Positions 8,456 through 17,342 of a stretch of DNA of 34,872 bases are shown piece after piece; within the stretch, counting starts at the first letter, position 1, and each line of letters starts with the position of its first letter. Made by a program: the position numbers and the translations under genes. Location: contig CAZHPV010000024.1 of the NCBI GenBank assembly GCA_964534845.1, forward strand, positions 1 through 34,872, given 5' to 3'. Source of the DNA: CALCKU01 sp964534845 (GTDB lineage Bacteria; Pseudomonadota; Alphaproteobacteria; Caulobacterales; Maricaulaceae). The notes under the pieces were generated by a model. That model had not been told where the DNA came from and ran no database searches. It saw only the letters and a list, made by a program, of their open reading frames with translations.

Positions 8456-9613
8456 ATGGCGGTGATAGATTTTAAAAACCCGGATTGGTATGAGGAAGAG
8501 GACATAAACATTTTCCGCGAAGCGGTTTACGGCTTTTACGAACGGGAAATGGCGCCGCATAGCGAGAGTTTTCGCAAGAATAAAATTGTAGACCGGAAAT
8601 ATTGGAATATGGCCGGCGAAATGGGTTTGCTCAATTGCGCCATCCCCGAGGAATATGGCGGCGGGGGCGGTGATTACCGCCACGAAATGATTATCATGGA
8701 AGAATTGGTGAAAGCCAAAGTCGACGGCTTTGGTCTGTCCTTGCATAACGCTATTGTAGCCCCTTACATCCTGCATTACGGCACAGAGGAACAAAAGCAA
8801 AAATGGTTGCCAAGAATGGCGTCTGGAGAGCTTGTGGGTGCGATTGCCATGAGTGAGCCGGGTACAGGTTCTGATCTGCAAAATGTAAAAACCAACGCCA
8901 AGAAAGACGGAAATGGCTGGGTGATAAATGGCTCGAAAACCTTTATTACCAATGGCGGAACGGCTAATTTAGTCATCATAGTGGCGGATACAGGCGGCGA
9001 GGGCAAACATTCTAAATCGCTTTTTGTTGTTGAAACCGACGACCTTGAGGGTTTTCGCCGCGGCCGTATTTTGGATAAGGTCGGTATGGACGCACAAGAT
9101 ACCGCCGAGCTTTTCTTTGATGATATGAAAGTGCCAGCCGATGCACTGCTCGGCGAGGATACTGGCATGGGCTTTATCCAGCTTATGAGTGAGCTGCCCC
9201 AAGAGCGCTTAAATATTGCTGTCCAGTCTGTAGCCCAAATGGAAGCCGCGCTGGAAACAACGATTGAATATGTCAAAGAACGCAAAGCCTTTGGTAAACG
9301 CATTCTTGATTTTCAGAATACGCAATTTGAACTGGCCGAGTGCAAGACACTTGTGACGATTGCCAAAACTTTTGTTTATGACTGTGCCGAAAAACATCTG
9401 CGAGGTGAGCTCGATACGGTCACGGCCTCAATGGCGAAATATTGGACAACAGATAAAGAATGCGAAATCATTGACCGCTGTTTACAGTTGCATGGTGGTT
9501 ACGGCTTTATGAATGAATATCCGATTGCACGCATGTACCGCGATAGTCGGGTCCAGAGAATTTACGGCGGTACAAATGAGATTATGAAATTGCTCATTGC
9601 GCGTTCGCTTTAG
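8456..9613 (+). CDS. Acyl-CoA dehydrogenase (long-chain/isovaleryl type active site)
   Basis: A 385-residue acyl-CoA dehydrogenase of normal family length. FAD/acyl motifs include GAIAMSEPGTGSDLQ (about 122-136), WVINGSKTFITNGG and the C-terminal LHGGYGFMNEYPIARMYRD. The C-terminal position that carries the catalytic Glu in medium-chain enzymes (YEGT) is Gly here (IYGGTNEIMK). In long-chain and isovaleryl-CoA dehydrogenases the base instead sits in helix G, and Glu250 in LPQERLNIA matches that place. So the active site is of the LCAD/IVD type and should be functional. It starts 27 bases after the preceding stop, with a weak GAGAG ribosome site, and is part of the same operon. Confidence 0.95.
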   Translation: MAVIDFKNPDWYEEEDINIFREAVYGFYEREMAPHSESFRKNKIVDRKYWNMAGEMGLLNCAIPEEYGGGGGDYRHEMIIMEELVKAKVDGFGLSLHNAIVAPYILHYGTEEQKQKWLPRMASGELVGAIAMSEPGTGSDLQNVKTNAKKDGNGWVINGSKTFITNGGTANLVIIVADTGGEGKHSKSLFVVETDDLEGFRRGRILDKVGMDAQDTAELFFDDMKVPADALLGEDTGMGFIQLMSELPQERLNIAVQSVAQMEAALETTIEYVKERKAFGKRILDFQNTQFELAECKTLVTIAKTFVYDCAEKHLRGELDTVTASMAKYWTTDKECEIIDRCLQLHGGYGFMNEYPIARMYRDSRVQRIYGGTNEIMKLLIARSL

Positions 9614-9616
9614 GTT

Positions 9617-10078
9617 GTGAGTAAGCCTGATCCTTACCTAGATCCGGAAACATCGGTCTTTGATCCAAAGGCCTTGTTTTCAAAAACTTGGCTGCCAGCG
9701 GCTACGGAGCATTTAGGCACCGCTTTGCTGGATTGCGATGTTGAAGAGGGCTGGGTGCGCCTTAGCTTTGAACCCAAGCCTGAATTTGTGAATCCGCATG
9801 GGGGTATTCAGGGCGGGTTTATTTCTGCCATGCTCGATGAGTGTTTTAGTTTTGCGGCTTTCATCCATATGAAGGGGGCCTATAGAACCCCGACAATCGA
9901 GATGACCACACAATTTATCAGTCAAGCAAAGGTCGAAACTTTAACGGGCGAAGGACGAGTCGTAAAAGCGGGTCGTTCAGTGGTTTTTTCTGAGGCGAGC
10001 CTGTTTCGCGGGGACGGAAAATTATGCGCGAAAGCGACAGCGAGTACGCTATTGGTCCCTATGACCCCGAAATCATAA
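9617..10078 (+). CDS. PaaI-type hotdog thioesterase
   Basis: A 153-residue single-hotdog acyl-CoA thioesterase. The signature NPHGGIQGGFISAMLDECF (about 59-77) has the His-Gly-Gly turn and the acidic residue (Asp74/Glu75) at the expected place on the long helix. The second half has a typical strand pattern (FISQAKVETLTGEGRVVKAG). Translation appears to begin at GTG 9617, only three bases after the previous stop, so it is coupled to the dehydrogenase. In an acyl-CoA degradation operon it probably hydrolyses stalled or overflow acyl-CoA esters and frees CoA. The exact substrate is unknown. Confidence 0.88.
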   Translation: MSKPDPYLDPETSVFDPKALFSKTWLPAATEHLGTALLDCDVEEGWVRLSFEPKPEFVNPHGGIQGGFISAMLDECFSFAAFIHMKGAYRTPTIEMTTQFISQAKVETLTGEGRVVKAGRSVVFSEASLFRGDGKLCAKATASTLLVPMTPKS

Positions 10079-10107
10079 AGCCCGAATTTAAAACGAAAGG
10101 AAATGAA

Positions 10108-10809
10108 ATGGCCGATATAGTGACTTATAGCTTCAAAGACGGCGTTGCGATTATCGCGATGGATGACGGCAAAGCCAATGCTTTGGGGTCTTCGGTTTGG
10201 GCCGAGTTGAACACAGCACTTGATAAGGCAGAAGCCGAAAATGCGATTGTCGTTATAACGGGTCGCGATGGTATGTTTTCAGGCGGGTTTGATCTCAAGG
10301 AAATGCAATCCAGCCCGAAAGACGCTTTATTACTGACGTCTAAAGGCTCGAAATTTGCGCGCCGCATTATGGCCTTTCCACGCCCCGTCATTTTAGCCGC
10401 ATCTGGTCACACAATTGCTATGGGAGCTTTCCTCGCGCTGGCTTGTGATTACCGCATGATAAAAGACGGCGCCTATAAGACGGGCTTAAACGAGACTATG
10501 ATCGGTATGACCATGCATAATTTTGGTATAGAGCTAGGGCGCTACCGGCTGACCAATCAATATTTTAATCGTTGTGTGATTAATGCCGAAATTTTCACGC
10601 CAAAGGATGCGGTGCGAGCTGGGTTTTTTGATAGGGTGGTTCCAGCGGATCAATGGGATATGACAATTGCTGGTGCTGCACAAATGTTTGGGCAGTTAAA
10701 TGAAACGGCTTTCAAAGGCACAAAATTGCGCTCTCGAAAAGCGATTTTTGCTATTCTCGATCAAGCCATAGAGGACGATCTGGATCCGGCTAAAGTACAC
10801 GCTGTCTGA
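10108..10809 (+). CDS. Crotonase/enoyl-CoA hydratase family protein
   Basis: A 233-residue crotonase-fold protein. ATG 10108 is chosen because a GAAAGGA ribosome site (10095-10101) lies directly ahead; an in-frame ATG at 10024 lies inside the thioesterase gene. Oxyanion-hole segments are visible: MFSGGFDLKEM (about 55-65) and SGHTIAMGAF (about 98-107). Of the two catalytic Glu residues of enoyl-CoA hydratase, the one in the LNETMIGM segment is present. The other, expected just after the second oxyanion segment, is replaced by Phe (MGAFLAL). It may therefore not be a classical hydratase and could be a hydrolase, isomerase or lyase of the superfamily. Confidence 0.9.
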   Translation: MADIVTYSFKDGVAIIAMDDGKANALGSSVWAELNTALDKAEAENAIVVITGRDGMFSGGFDLKEMQSSPKDALLLTSKGSKFARRIMAFPRPVILAASGHTIAMGAFLALACDYRMIKDGAYKTGLNETMIGMTMHNFGIELGRYRLTNQYFNRCVINAEIFTPKDAVRAGFFDRVVPADQWDMTIAGAAQMFGQLNETAFKGTKLRSRKAIFAILDQAIEDDLDPAKVHAV

Positions 10810-10858
10810 GGGGTATAGTCTCTTTGGCTGCGGAGCCACTAAACGGTAGAGGTCGAAA

Positions 10859-11647
10859 ATGAATATGGACTTTGAAACACTCACATTTTCGCAAGATAGT
10901 GCCGTTGCGACTATAACACTCTCGCGCCCGGATGCTGCCAATGGCTTGAACGCGCAAATGGCGTCCGAGTTAAAAAGGGTAGCGCAAGAATGCGATAGCC
11001 GGGACGATATTCGCGTTGTTATATTGACTGCAGCCGGTCGCTTTTTTTGCGCAGGCGGGGACATAAAGGAAATGTCCAGCCACGGGGACGCTGTAGCCTT
11101 GCGCATTAAAAGCCTTGCCGATGATTTACATATGGCGATTTCGACTTTTTCGCGCATGCCAAAACCCCTCATAATCGCTGTCAACGGAACAGCAGCAGGG
11201 GCCGGTTTTAGTCTGGCCGTCTCAGGTGATCTTGTCATGGCGAGCGAGAATGCCAAATTTACAATGGCCTATACCAAAGCCGGATTGAGCCCTGATGGGA
11301 GTTCTTCTTATTTTTTACCGCGTTTGATTGGTCTGCGCCGGACACAAGATCTGATGTTTACGAACCGTGTGCTCAGCGCGCAAGAGGCTTATGAATGGGG
11401 GCTTGTAACGCGGGTCTTGCCTCAAGACGATCTCCTTAAAACGGCGCGTGAGCTGGCAGAAGAATTGGCCAGAGGCGCGCCTCGGTCAAACGCTGCGATA
11501 AAGGCATTATTACGGACGAGTTTTACCAATGGTCTTGAAACCCAGATGGAAATTGAAGGCAGAAAAATCAGCGCCTGTGCAGGGTCGCCGGATGGGCGGG
11601 AAGGCATAGAGGCGTTTATTGAAAAACGAGCGCCCAAATTTTCTTGA
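10859..11647 (+). CDS. Enoyl-CoA hydratase/isomerase family protein (PaaG-like)
   Basis: A 262-residue crotonase-family enzyme. AGAGG (10848-10852) precedes ATG 10859 at six bases. Oxyanion-hole segments FFCAGGDIKEM and NGTAAGAGFSLAV are intact. The catalytic position has Asp in GLSPDGSSSYFLPRLIG, the arrangement seen in PaaG-type isomerases rather than the two-Glu hydratases, so isomerization of a double bond in acyl-CoA is plausible. It is the second crotonase of the operon; the downstream hydrolase gene begins on a TTG overlapping its stop codon. Substrate unknown. Confidence 0.9.
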   Translation: MNMDFETLTFSQDSAVATITLSRPDAANGLNAQMASELKRVAQECDSRDDIRVVILTAAGRFFCAGGDIKEMSSHGDAVALRIKSLADDLHMAISTFSRMPKPLIIAVNGTAAGAGFSLAVSGDLVMASENAKFTMAYTKAGLSPDGSSSYFLPRLIGLRRTQDLMFTNRVLSAQEAYEWGLVTRVLPQDDLLKTARELAEELARGAPRSNAAIKALLRTSFTNGLETQMEIEGRKISACAGSPDGREGIEAFIEKRAPKFS

Positions 11648-12546
11648 CCCTTAAGGACCGAACACCTGTTGAGCGGCGTTTTTACACGCTTAGAGACGGA
11701 GAGATTTCGGCTTGTCATTTCGGAGATAGAAACCGTCCGGTAGCCGTGGTCATGTTACATGCCAATGGATTTAACGGCTTGACTTACCGCACGCTCTTAG
11801 AACCACTTGGTGTGCACAGCCTTGCCCTAGATCTGCGCGGTCACGGTATGAGCCGATTACCGACAGATATTGAGGGTCTCAAAAACTGGCATATTTTTCG
11901 TGACGATGTGATAGAGTTTTTTGATCGCTATATAGACGGTCCGGTAATATTGGCGGGACATAGTTACGGCGCCGTTACGGGTGTTCTCGCCGTGGCAGAG
12001 ATTAAAGACAAGATACGCGGCTATGTGGGATTTGATCCGGTTTTGGTTCCGGACTTATTTCGGTGGCTTTCCGGGTTTGCATCTATTCGGGCCCGTATGA
12101 AAAAATCCATACCGATTGCGCGGTCTGCTGGGCATAGAAAGTCTGTGTTTGAGAGTTATGAAGCGGCTTTAGATCGCTATACAGGGCGCGGGGCTTTTAA
12201 AGCGTTTTCACAAAACGCTCTGGAAGATTATCTTATGGGCGGACTCAAACCGCACGGTGAGGCTGTCCAATTGGCCTGTGACCCGAAATGGGAACAGGCT
12301 ATCTTTGTTGCCCAGCGCCATAATATTTTTAAAAATGTGAAATATCTGCCAGAAAACACCCATATTATTAGCGCCGGAAAAGGCCCGGTCAGCACAGTTT
12401 TTACACGTGCTAAAATCCGGGCGCGCCTGCAGGGAGGCCGGTTAGACTTCGAAAAAGACCTAAGCCATTTATTTCCCATGCAGAAGGAAACCTATAGTAT
12501 AAAGTGTCTCAGTGAAGTGCTCAAAAAAGCGGGACTTAAAGACTAA
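11644..12546 (+). CDS. Alpha/beta hydrolase
   Basis: A 300-residue alpha/beta hydrolase-fold protein. The oxyanion-side motif HANGFNG, the DLRGHG loop, the nucleophile elbow GHSYG (Ser107) and a late His (His275 in DLSHLFP) are all visible, so a Ser-His-Asp enzyme is likely. The only reasonable start is TTG 11644, overlapping the TGA of the crotonase gene (TTGA), which implies coupled translation. There is no signal peptide, so it should act in the cytosol, perhaps as an esterase or acyl-CoA thioesterase at the end of the operon. It ends with an 11-bp tail-to-tail overlap with the minus-strand thioesterase gene. Confidence 0.9.
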   Translation: MTLKDRTPVERRFYTLRDGEISACHFGDRNRPVAVVMLHANGFNGLTYRTLLEPLGVHSLALDLRGHGMSRLPTDIEGLKNWHIFRDDVIEFFDRYIDGPVILAGHSYGAVTGVLAVAEIKDKIRGYVGFDPVLVPDLFRWLSGFASIRARMKKSIPIARSAGHRKSVFESYEAALDRYTGRGAFKAFSQNALEDYLMGGLKPHGEAVQLACDPKWEQAIFVAQRHNIFKNVKYLPENTHIISAGKGPVSTVFTRAKIRARLQGGRLDFEKDLSHLFPMQKETYSIKCLSEVLKKAGLKD

Positions 12547-13459
12547 GTTTAGAATTACAATTCGCTTTTAGGGCGGCAATTTGGGAGGTAGTTGCTTTGA
12601 CAAGCTTGCGGGAATTTAAGTCAAATAGACATCCAATGCCGAGCATGGAAAACACGCTTTCGCCGGTCACAGCATTGACCATTTGATGGATTAAATTGCG
12701 CGTATGGCTGTTGCAATCATTCACGCCGGAATAAATTTTATAACCCTCTCCGGAGGTTATCGGCGCGTTTATAAATATACGGGCTTCAAGCAAAGCCCCG
12801 CTTAAACCGTTACGGCGCAATTCTGTTTCAAGGAGTTCGGGATAGGCTTGGGTGAAATGGCCGACTGTTTCTGTGATGCGCCCCAGAAAGGATTGCCCGC
12901 TTATATAGCCGTGATGCCCGGTTTCAGACGGTCCAAACACGCCGGCCCCTAATTGCTGGACGTTCCAGCCTATAAGTGTGTCCTCACTGGGACGGCGCGG
13001 CGCAAGGGTAGGGTCAAATCCGCGCGGGAGGCTTGGAGCGGGTGCTTCTATTATATGGTCAGGCATGTTCGCCATCATTGTAGCGGGCCAAGGCAGAGGG
13101 TTTAGGGTTTCAGGGCTGACATGCTCGACGGTTTCGCAAATAGTTGCGGCCAGTCGTCGGTTGGCGTGATACATCATATGACATAATCGCATACTTGTAT
13201 CACTATAGTCCAAAAGAGCCGTCTCGATAAAAAGTGGATCACCCGGTCTGGCTTCTCCCAGATATTTAATATGAAAATCCCGGAGTCTGACCGTGGTTGA
13301 TGCCCCGATCTTAAAAGCGTGTTCAAGGCCAAGATTTAATATCATCATCTGCCGGGCTTGATAGGCTTTCGTCATATAGTGGCGCATGTTTAAGTGGCCA
13401 AGGTCGTCACATTCCCATGCCGAACATTCGCCGACCCAGCTTTTTAAAAATTTACCCAT
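12536..13459 (-). CDS. Double-hotdog acyl-CoA thioesterase family protein
   Basis: A 307-residue protein with two hotdog-like halves. The first half has the 4-hydroxybenzoyl-CoA thioesterase-type motif CDDLGHLNMRHY (Asp19, His22, Asn24) near the N terminus; a second, weaker copy of the fold occupies about 165-300 (SGQSFLGRITETVGHF and following). No signal peptide, so cytosolic. It lies 25 bases after the Zur-like gene on the same strand and may share its transcript. No ribosome site is evident. Its 3' end overlaps the convergent hydrolase gene by 11 bp. Likely an acyl-CoA or acyl-ACP thioesterase; substrate unknown. Confidence 0.85.
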   Translation of the reverse strand: MGKFLKSWVGECSAWECDDLGHLNMRHYMTKAYQARQMMILNLGLEHAFKIGASTTVRLRDFHIKYLGEARPGDPLFIETALLDYSDTSMRLCHMMYHANRRLAATICETVEHVSPETLNPLPWPATMMANMPDHIIEAPAPSLPRGFDPTLAPRRPSEDTLIGWNVQQLGAGVFGPSETGHHGYISGQSFLGRITETVGHFTQAYPELLETELRRNGLSGALLEARIFINAPITSGEGYKIYSGVNDCNSHTRNLIHQMVNAVTGESVFSMLGIGCLFDLNSRKLVKATTSQIAALKANCNSKLSL

Positions 13460-13484
13460 TATGTTTGGAGGTCTTTATTGAAGA

Positions 13485-13913
13485 TTAAGCTGAACAATTC
13501 GCGCACAGACCGTAATGCTCAACGACACTGCGTTTAATGACGAAGCCTTTTGGTCGACAATCCGAATGGTCATGGGCGTGGCGTTCCTGAACGCGTTCGC
13601 AGTTTTCGCAAATGAAGAATTCAGGGTGATGGCCTTCATGGCTGTGATCACAGGCAATAAAGGCATTGAGGGCCTCGACACGGTGCACAAGGCCCAGCCG
13701 AGACAGAAATTCCAGCGCCCGGTAAACTGTGGGCGGTTTAGGTGAGCCATGTTCGGGTTTTAATTGATCGAGCAGATCATAGGCTTTAATCGCGCCTTTT
13801 TGGCGGCAAACCAGCTCGAATATATGGGCGCGCAAGGGCGTGAATCTCTCACCGTGTTTTTGCGCCGTTTCACGGGCATAATCTAAACGTTCGTCTAATG
13901 TCAGCGTGGTCAT
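13485..13913 (-). CDS. zur: Fur-family regulator, Zur-like zinc sensor
   Basis: A 142-residue Fur-family repressor. The N-terminal winged helix has the family recognition segment KPPTVYRALEFLSRLGLVH (about 59-77). The C-terminal dimerization domain carries two CxxC pairs (Cys102/Cys105 and Cys137/Cys140) for the structural zinc. His77, Cys88 and His96 fall at the positions of the regulatory zinc ligands I recall for E. coli Zur, and the ACDHSHEGHH segment is typical of Zur rather than Fur. Zur represses zinc uptake when zinc is plentiful. No zinc transporter gene is visible nearby. The gene is divergent from sapC and probably co-transcribed with the thioesterase gene. Confidence 0.85.
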   Translation of the reverse strand: MTTLTLDERLDYARETAQKHGERFTPLRAHIFELVCRQKGAIKAYDLLDQLKPEHGSPKPPTVYRALEFLSRLGLVHRVEALNAFIACDHSHEGHHPEFFICENCERVQERHAHDHSDCRPKGFVIKRSVVEHYGLCANCSA

Positions 13914-13972
13914 ATCAATCTCAATCTATCATCAAGACCTACATCTAACATAAAGATCGATTTTGTCACCTC

Positions 13973-14001
13973 TGTCATATTTGCAAAGGATGAAAATGAC
14001 A
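13973..14001. promoter_or_regulatory. Inverted repeat TGTCAT-N17-ATGACA between zur and sapC
   Basis: Six-base arms TGTCAT (13973-13978) and ATGACA (13996-14001) in the divergent intergenic region. It could be an operator, but the arms are short and it does not look like a canonical Zur box. Confidence 0.25.
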
Positions 14002-14075
14002 TATTGAATAGCGCGTCAGAATTGTCTAGGAGGCTGCAAAGTATTTTATTGGCAATACGCCTAAGCGAGGAAAAG

Positions 14076-14861
14076 ATGGCAAAAGCTCCCAAAGCGAATG
14101 ATGATATTTCCGTATCAGGAAATGTAATGTTTTATGAAAATCCGCAGCCCTTATCGCGGGATGCGCATGGCAAACACGGCGTTGTACAACTGGATAAGCC
14201 GTTTAAATTTATGGAAAAAAACCATTTCATGCCCATCACTGCGACGGAGTTTTCATCGGCTGCGACCTCTTACCCGGTTATTTTTGCCGGAGATAACCGG
14301 GCGCCATTGGCGGTTATGGGGATTCGAGCGGACGAAAATCTTTTTGTTACAGACGGTTTTTTTGACCCTGATCATTATATGCCGGCGTTTGCGCGGCGCT
14401 ATCCCTTTGTTCTGGCAGGCGATGAATCCAATGATCGCTATGTTGTTTGCATTGATGCAAATGCGGAATGTGTAACAAGCAAGAAGCCAACCCAAAAGTT
14501 TTTCGACGGCGATGACACAAGTGCTTTCACAAAAGAGGCCTTCCAGTTTTTGCAGAATTATGAACGTGACCGTCAAGCGACCAGCCAAATGGTTGAACGG
14601 TTTAAGGCCTTGGATTTGTTTGAATCTAAAGAGATGTTCTTTCAAGGCAATAATGCCGATGGCTCAAAAGGGGAGCGCCAGAAAATAGCAGACTATTTTG
14701 CTGTCACCCATGAACGTTTATCTAAACTGGATGCCAAAGTGATAAAGGAATTTATGGAAAATGGCTATCTGGCTGTCGCGCACTCTCATATGATATCGCT
14801 TGGAAACTGGCAGCGTTTGGTCAATATGACATTGCGGCGTAGTGCTCAAGAGACTGCGTAA
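14076..14861 (+). CDS. SapC family protein
   Basis: A 261-residue SapC-family protein, common in alphaproteobacteria and of uncertain biochemical function; the name comes from S-layer/peptide-transport annotations. Family features seen are the HMPITATEFSSAATSYPVIF segment (about 52-71), the FFDPDHYMPAFARRYPFVL segment and the charged C-terminal half. ATG 14076 is chosen because GAGG (14067-14070) lies five bases upstream; an in-frame extension to 14004 would add 24 unlikely residues. No signal peptide or membrane span is evident. It is divergent from the Zur-like gene and 186 bases from the DsbD-like gene. Confidence 0.9.
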   Translation: MAKAPKANDDISVSGNVMFYENPQPLSRDAHGKHGVVQLDKPFKFMEKNHFMPITATEFSSAATSYPVIFAGDNRAPLAVMGIRADENLFVTDGFFDPDHYMPAFARRYPFVLAGDESNDRYVVCIDANAECVTSKKPTQKFFDGDDTSAFTKEAFQFLQNYERDRQATSQMVERFKALDLFESKEMFFQGNNADGSKGERQKIADYFAVTHERLSKLDAKVIKEFMENGYLAVAHSHMISLGNWQRLVNMTLRRSAQETA

Positions 14862-14904
14862 TAAGTCATAGACGAGGCCGCGAAATATTTAGAGTGCGAG
14901 AAAT

Positions 14905-14914
14905 GCGTGCACGC
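14905..14914. repeat. 10-bp perfect palindrome GCGTGCACGC
   Basis: A perfect palindrome in the 186-base gap between sapC and the DsbD-like gene. There is no T run, so it is not a simple terminator; it could be a protein-binding site or chance. I see nothing else in the gap. Confidence 0.25.
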
Positions 14915-15047
14915 TGTTTCACGATTAGGTCACGTCAGCGCCATTTTTAGTCCGCTTATTCTCAAAAGCACGTGAGATGGTGTGAGGGCGTCACTTTTGC
15001 ATAGAATTATGACCGCCAGCCCCGTATATTGCGGGCAGGAGACCGCT

Positions 15048-17267
15048 ATGCGCATTTTGCATCACCACGCTTTAAGTTTCACCCGCCACGGGCTTTGGAC
15101 GGGTCTATGGCTTTTTTGGACACGTTTAAGTATCAGCCTTATTATCGCGCTCGGCTTTGGACGTGCGGCCGTGGCGGTAGAAAGCCCGCCTGTTGATACG
15201 GGTAAGGTTGTCGCCTCTCTTGTAAGCTCACATGACAGCCTCGGAAAAGGCGATGTTTTTTCCGTCGCCCTGAAAACCGTGCTGGACCCGCACTGGCATA
15301 CCTATTGGCGTAATTCCGGTGATAGCGGCGAGCCTGTCCATATTGAATGGAAACTACCCGGCAATATTACCCTACAGGGAGAACAGATCTGGCCCTTGCC
15401 CAGCCGTATAGCCACAGGCCCGATTATTAATTATGGATTTGAAGGCGCGCCGTTATTTATTCAGGATTTCAAATATGAGGGGGCAGCCAATAGCGGACCT
15501 CTCACAGTAGCGGCGGACGTTTATTATCTTGTCTGCAAGGATGTCTGCATTCCCGAACAAGCCAGTCTTAGTCTTGATCTGTCCATTGGTGAGACTCGTG
15601 AGGATGTGCTTTGGGCCGCGCAAATAGACCTCGCCAAGTTAGGCGCCCCGCAACCCGATAGCCAAATATCCAGCGCTGTGACACATCAGGACGGTAATGT
15701 GGCTTTCACTTTTAACGGCATAGAGCCGGAGGCTGAGCTTTCAGAGGCCTATTTCTATCCTTACAAACAAGGCCTGATCGCCCATTCAGAGCCTCAAATA
15801 GGACAGGCTGGGCAATTTGAAGACGGCCGGCAAGGTCTATCGCTAAGTGCGCGCCCGGAATATCTTTGGGACGATAATCCTCCCCAATCGGTTAAGGGTG
15901 TTTTGAAATATAGTGTAGGCGGTACCCCTGTGGGTAGGATATTGACCTTACAAACCGGCCCGGCGGTCAAGACGGGTTTAAGTACCCAAGGACAATCAGA
16001 ACAAAAGACGCAACCCATTGCCAGCGGGCTGACATTAATCGGGGCCATCTTCGGGGCGTTTATTGGCGGGCTTATCCTAAATCTCATGCCCTGCGTGTTT
16101 CCGGTTATTTCTATAAAGGCCCTATCCATTGCCCGCTCTGCTCACGAAGACAAGGCGCAGGTTAAGCGCGAGGCGTGGATTTACACAGCGGGCGTTATTG
16201 TCACCTTTCTCGCGCTCACCCTGATTTTATTGGCTGTAAAAGCGGGCGGGGCACAATTAGGCTGGGGCTTTCAATTACAATCCCCCAAAGTTGTGGGATT
16301 TTTGGCGCTCCTACTTTTTGGTATCGGGCTTAACTTATTCGGCGTTTTTGAACTGGGGTCATCCTTGCAAAACACAGGCGCGAGCCTGACGCAGAAATCC
16401 GGCGCAGCCGGGTCGTTTTTCACAGGGGCTCTTGCTGTCGTCGTTGCCACGCCTTGCACGGCCCCCTTCATGGCGGGGGCTATTGGATATGCGCTAGCGC
16501 AACCGGCCTTGGTTACGATTCTGGTCTTTACGTTTTTAGCCATTGGGTTTGCCTTGCCCTTTTTATTGATAGCCTATGTACCCGGACTTTTATCGCGCCT
16601 GCCAAAACCGGGGCCGTGGATGGTTCGGTTTAAGGAAATTCTTGCCTTTCCGATGTTTGCCGCTGCCATCTGGCTTGTCTGGGTCTTAAGCCAACAAAGC
16701 GGAGCCGCCGGTGTATTGATTGTACTCTCTGCTATGCTGGGCTTGGCTTTCGCATTTTGGGCCTTTAAGGGCCGCAATACTGTTATGCGAGGCCTCGGTC
16801 TTCTGGCGGGTCTTGGGGCTGTCATCCTGCCACTGGGATTAAAAAGCCAAGCCGTGATAACGACCCCGATTGCTCAAGGTGATCAGGAGAGTGTAAAACA
16901 AGCTTGGACGCCTGAATTAGTCGAAAAGCTTAGGGCGGAGGGACAGGCCGTATTTGTAGATTTTACCGCAGCTTGGTGTGTCACCTGCAAAGTCAATGAG
17001 CGTCTGGTGCTAAGTCGGTCAGAAGCCAAAAAATTATTCAAAGACACGAATACAGCCTTTCTGATTGCTGATTGGACCAATAAAAATGATAGAATTGCAC
17101 AGGAGTTAGCAAAATATGGTCGCTCCGGTGTGCCGCTTTATTTGATATTTCCACCGCATAGGGCAGACGGGGCTAATGATCAAAATTCTGTGAAAGCTGA
17201 AGTTTTACCTCAAATTTTGACCCAAACTCTGCTAGAAGAGACTATAAACAAGGCTAACGGACTTTAA
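15048..17267 (+). CDS. DsbD/ScsB-type protein-disulfide reductase
   Basis: A 739-residue inner-membrane electron transporter that passes reducing power from cytosolic thioredoxin to periplasmic proteins. ATG 15048 follows CAGGAGA (15036-15042); upstream GTG/ATG codons lack such a site. Order: a signal/anchor helix (about 15-40); a long periplasmic alpha domain with the pair Cys163/Cys167 (YLVCKDVCIPE); a membrane beta domain of several helices with Cys349 (LMPCVFPV) and Cys470 (ATPCTAPF); and a C-terminal thioredoxin-like gamma domain with CVTC (Cys644/Cys647, in AAWCVTCKVNE). All three redox pairs are present. The large alpha domain resembles ScsB more than classical DsbD. The neighbouring redoxin gene is a plausible client. 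Confidence 0.92.
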   Translation: MRILHHHALSFTRHGLWTGLWLFWTRLSISLIIALGFGRAAVAVESPPVDTGKVVASLVSSHDSLGKGDVFSVALKTVLDPHWHTYWRNSGDSGEPVHIEWKLPGNITLQGEQIWPLPSRIATGPIINYGFEGAPLFIQDFKYEGAANSGPLTVAADVYYLVCKDVCIPEQASLSLDLSIGETREDVLWAAQIDLAKLGAPQPDSQISSAVTHQDGNVAFTFNGIEPEAELSEAYFYPYKQGLIAHSEPQIGQAGQFEDGRQGLSLSARPEYLWDDNPPQSVKGVLKYSVGGTPVGRILTLQTGPAVKTGLSTQGQSEQKTQPIASGLTLIGAIFGAFIGGLILNLMPCVFPVISIKALSIARSAHEDKAQVKREAWIYTAGVIVTFLALTLILLAVKAGGAQLGWGFQLQSPKVVGFLALLLFGIGLNLFGVFELGSSLQNTGASLTQKSGAAGSFFTGALAVVVATPCTAPFMAGAIGYALAQPALVTILVFTFLAIGFALPFLLIAYVPGLLSRLPKPGPWMVRFKEILAFPMFAAAIWLVWVLSQQSGAAGVLIVLSAMLGLAFAFWAFKGRNTVMRGLGLLAGLGAVILPLGLKSQAVITTPIAQGDQESVKQAWTPELVEKLRAEGQAVFVDFTAAWCVTCKVNERLVLSRSEAKKLFKDTNTAFLIADWTNKNDRIAQELAKYGRSGVPLYLIFPPHRADGANDQNSVKAEVLPQILTQTLLEETINKANGL

Positions 17268-17342
17268 TTTTTACCGAAAACGGCCCTTAACGGCGTATCA
17301 ATCGATATTCAAATACGCAAAACGAATAAAAGGAGACGATAA

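Noticed and set aside
10810..10858. Hairpin TGGCT-GCGG-AGCCA as a terminator between the two crotonase genes.
   Set aside because: The stem is only 5 bp and has no T run; the operon probably continues through it.
13460..13484. GGAGG-like sequence on the plus strand as a ribosome site for the thioesterase gene.
   Set aside because: The gene is on the minus strand, where this reads CCTCC, so it cannot act as its Shine-Dalgarno.
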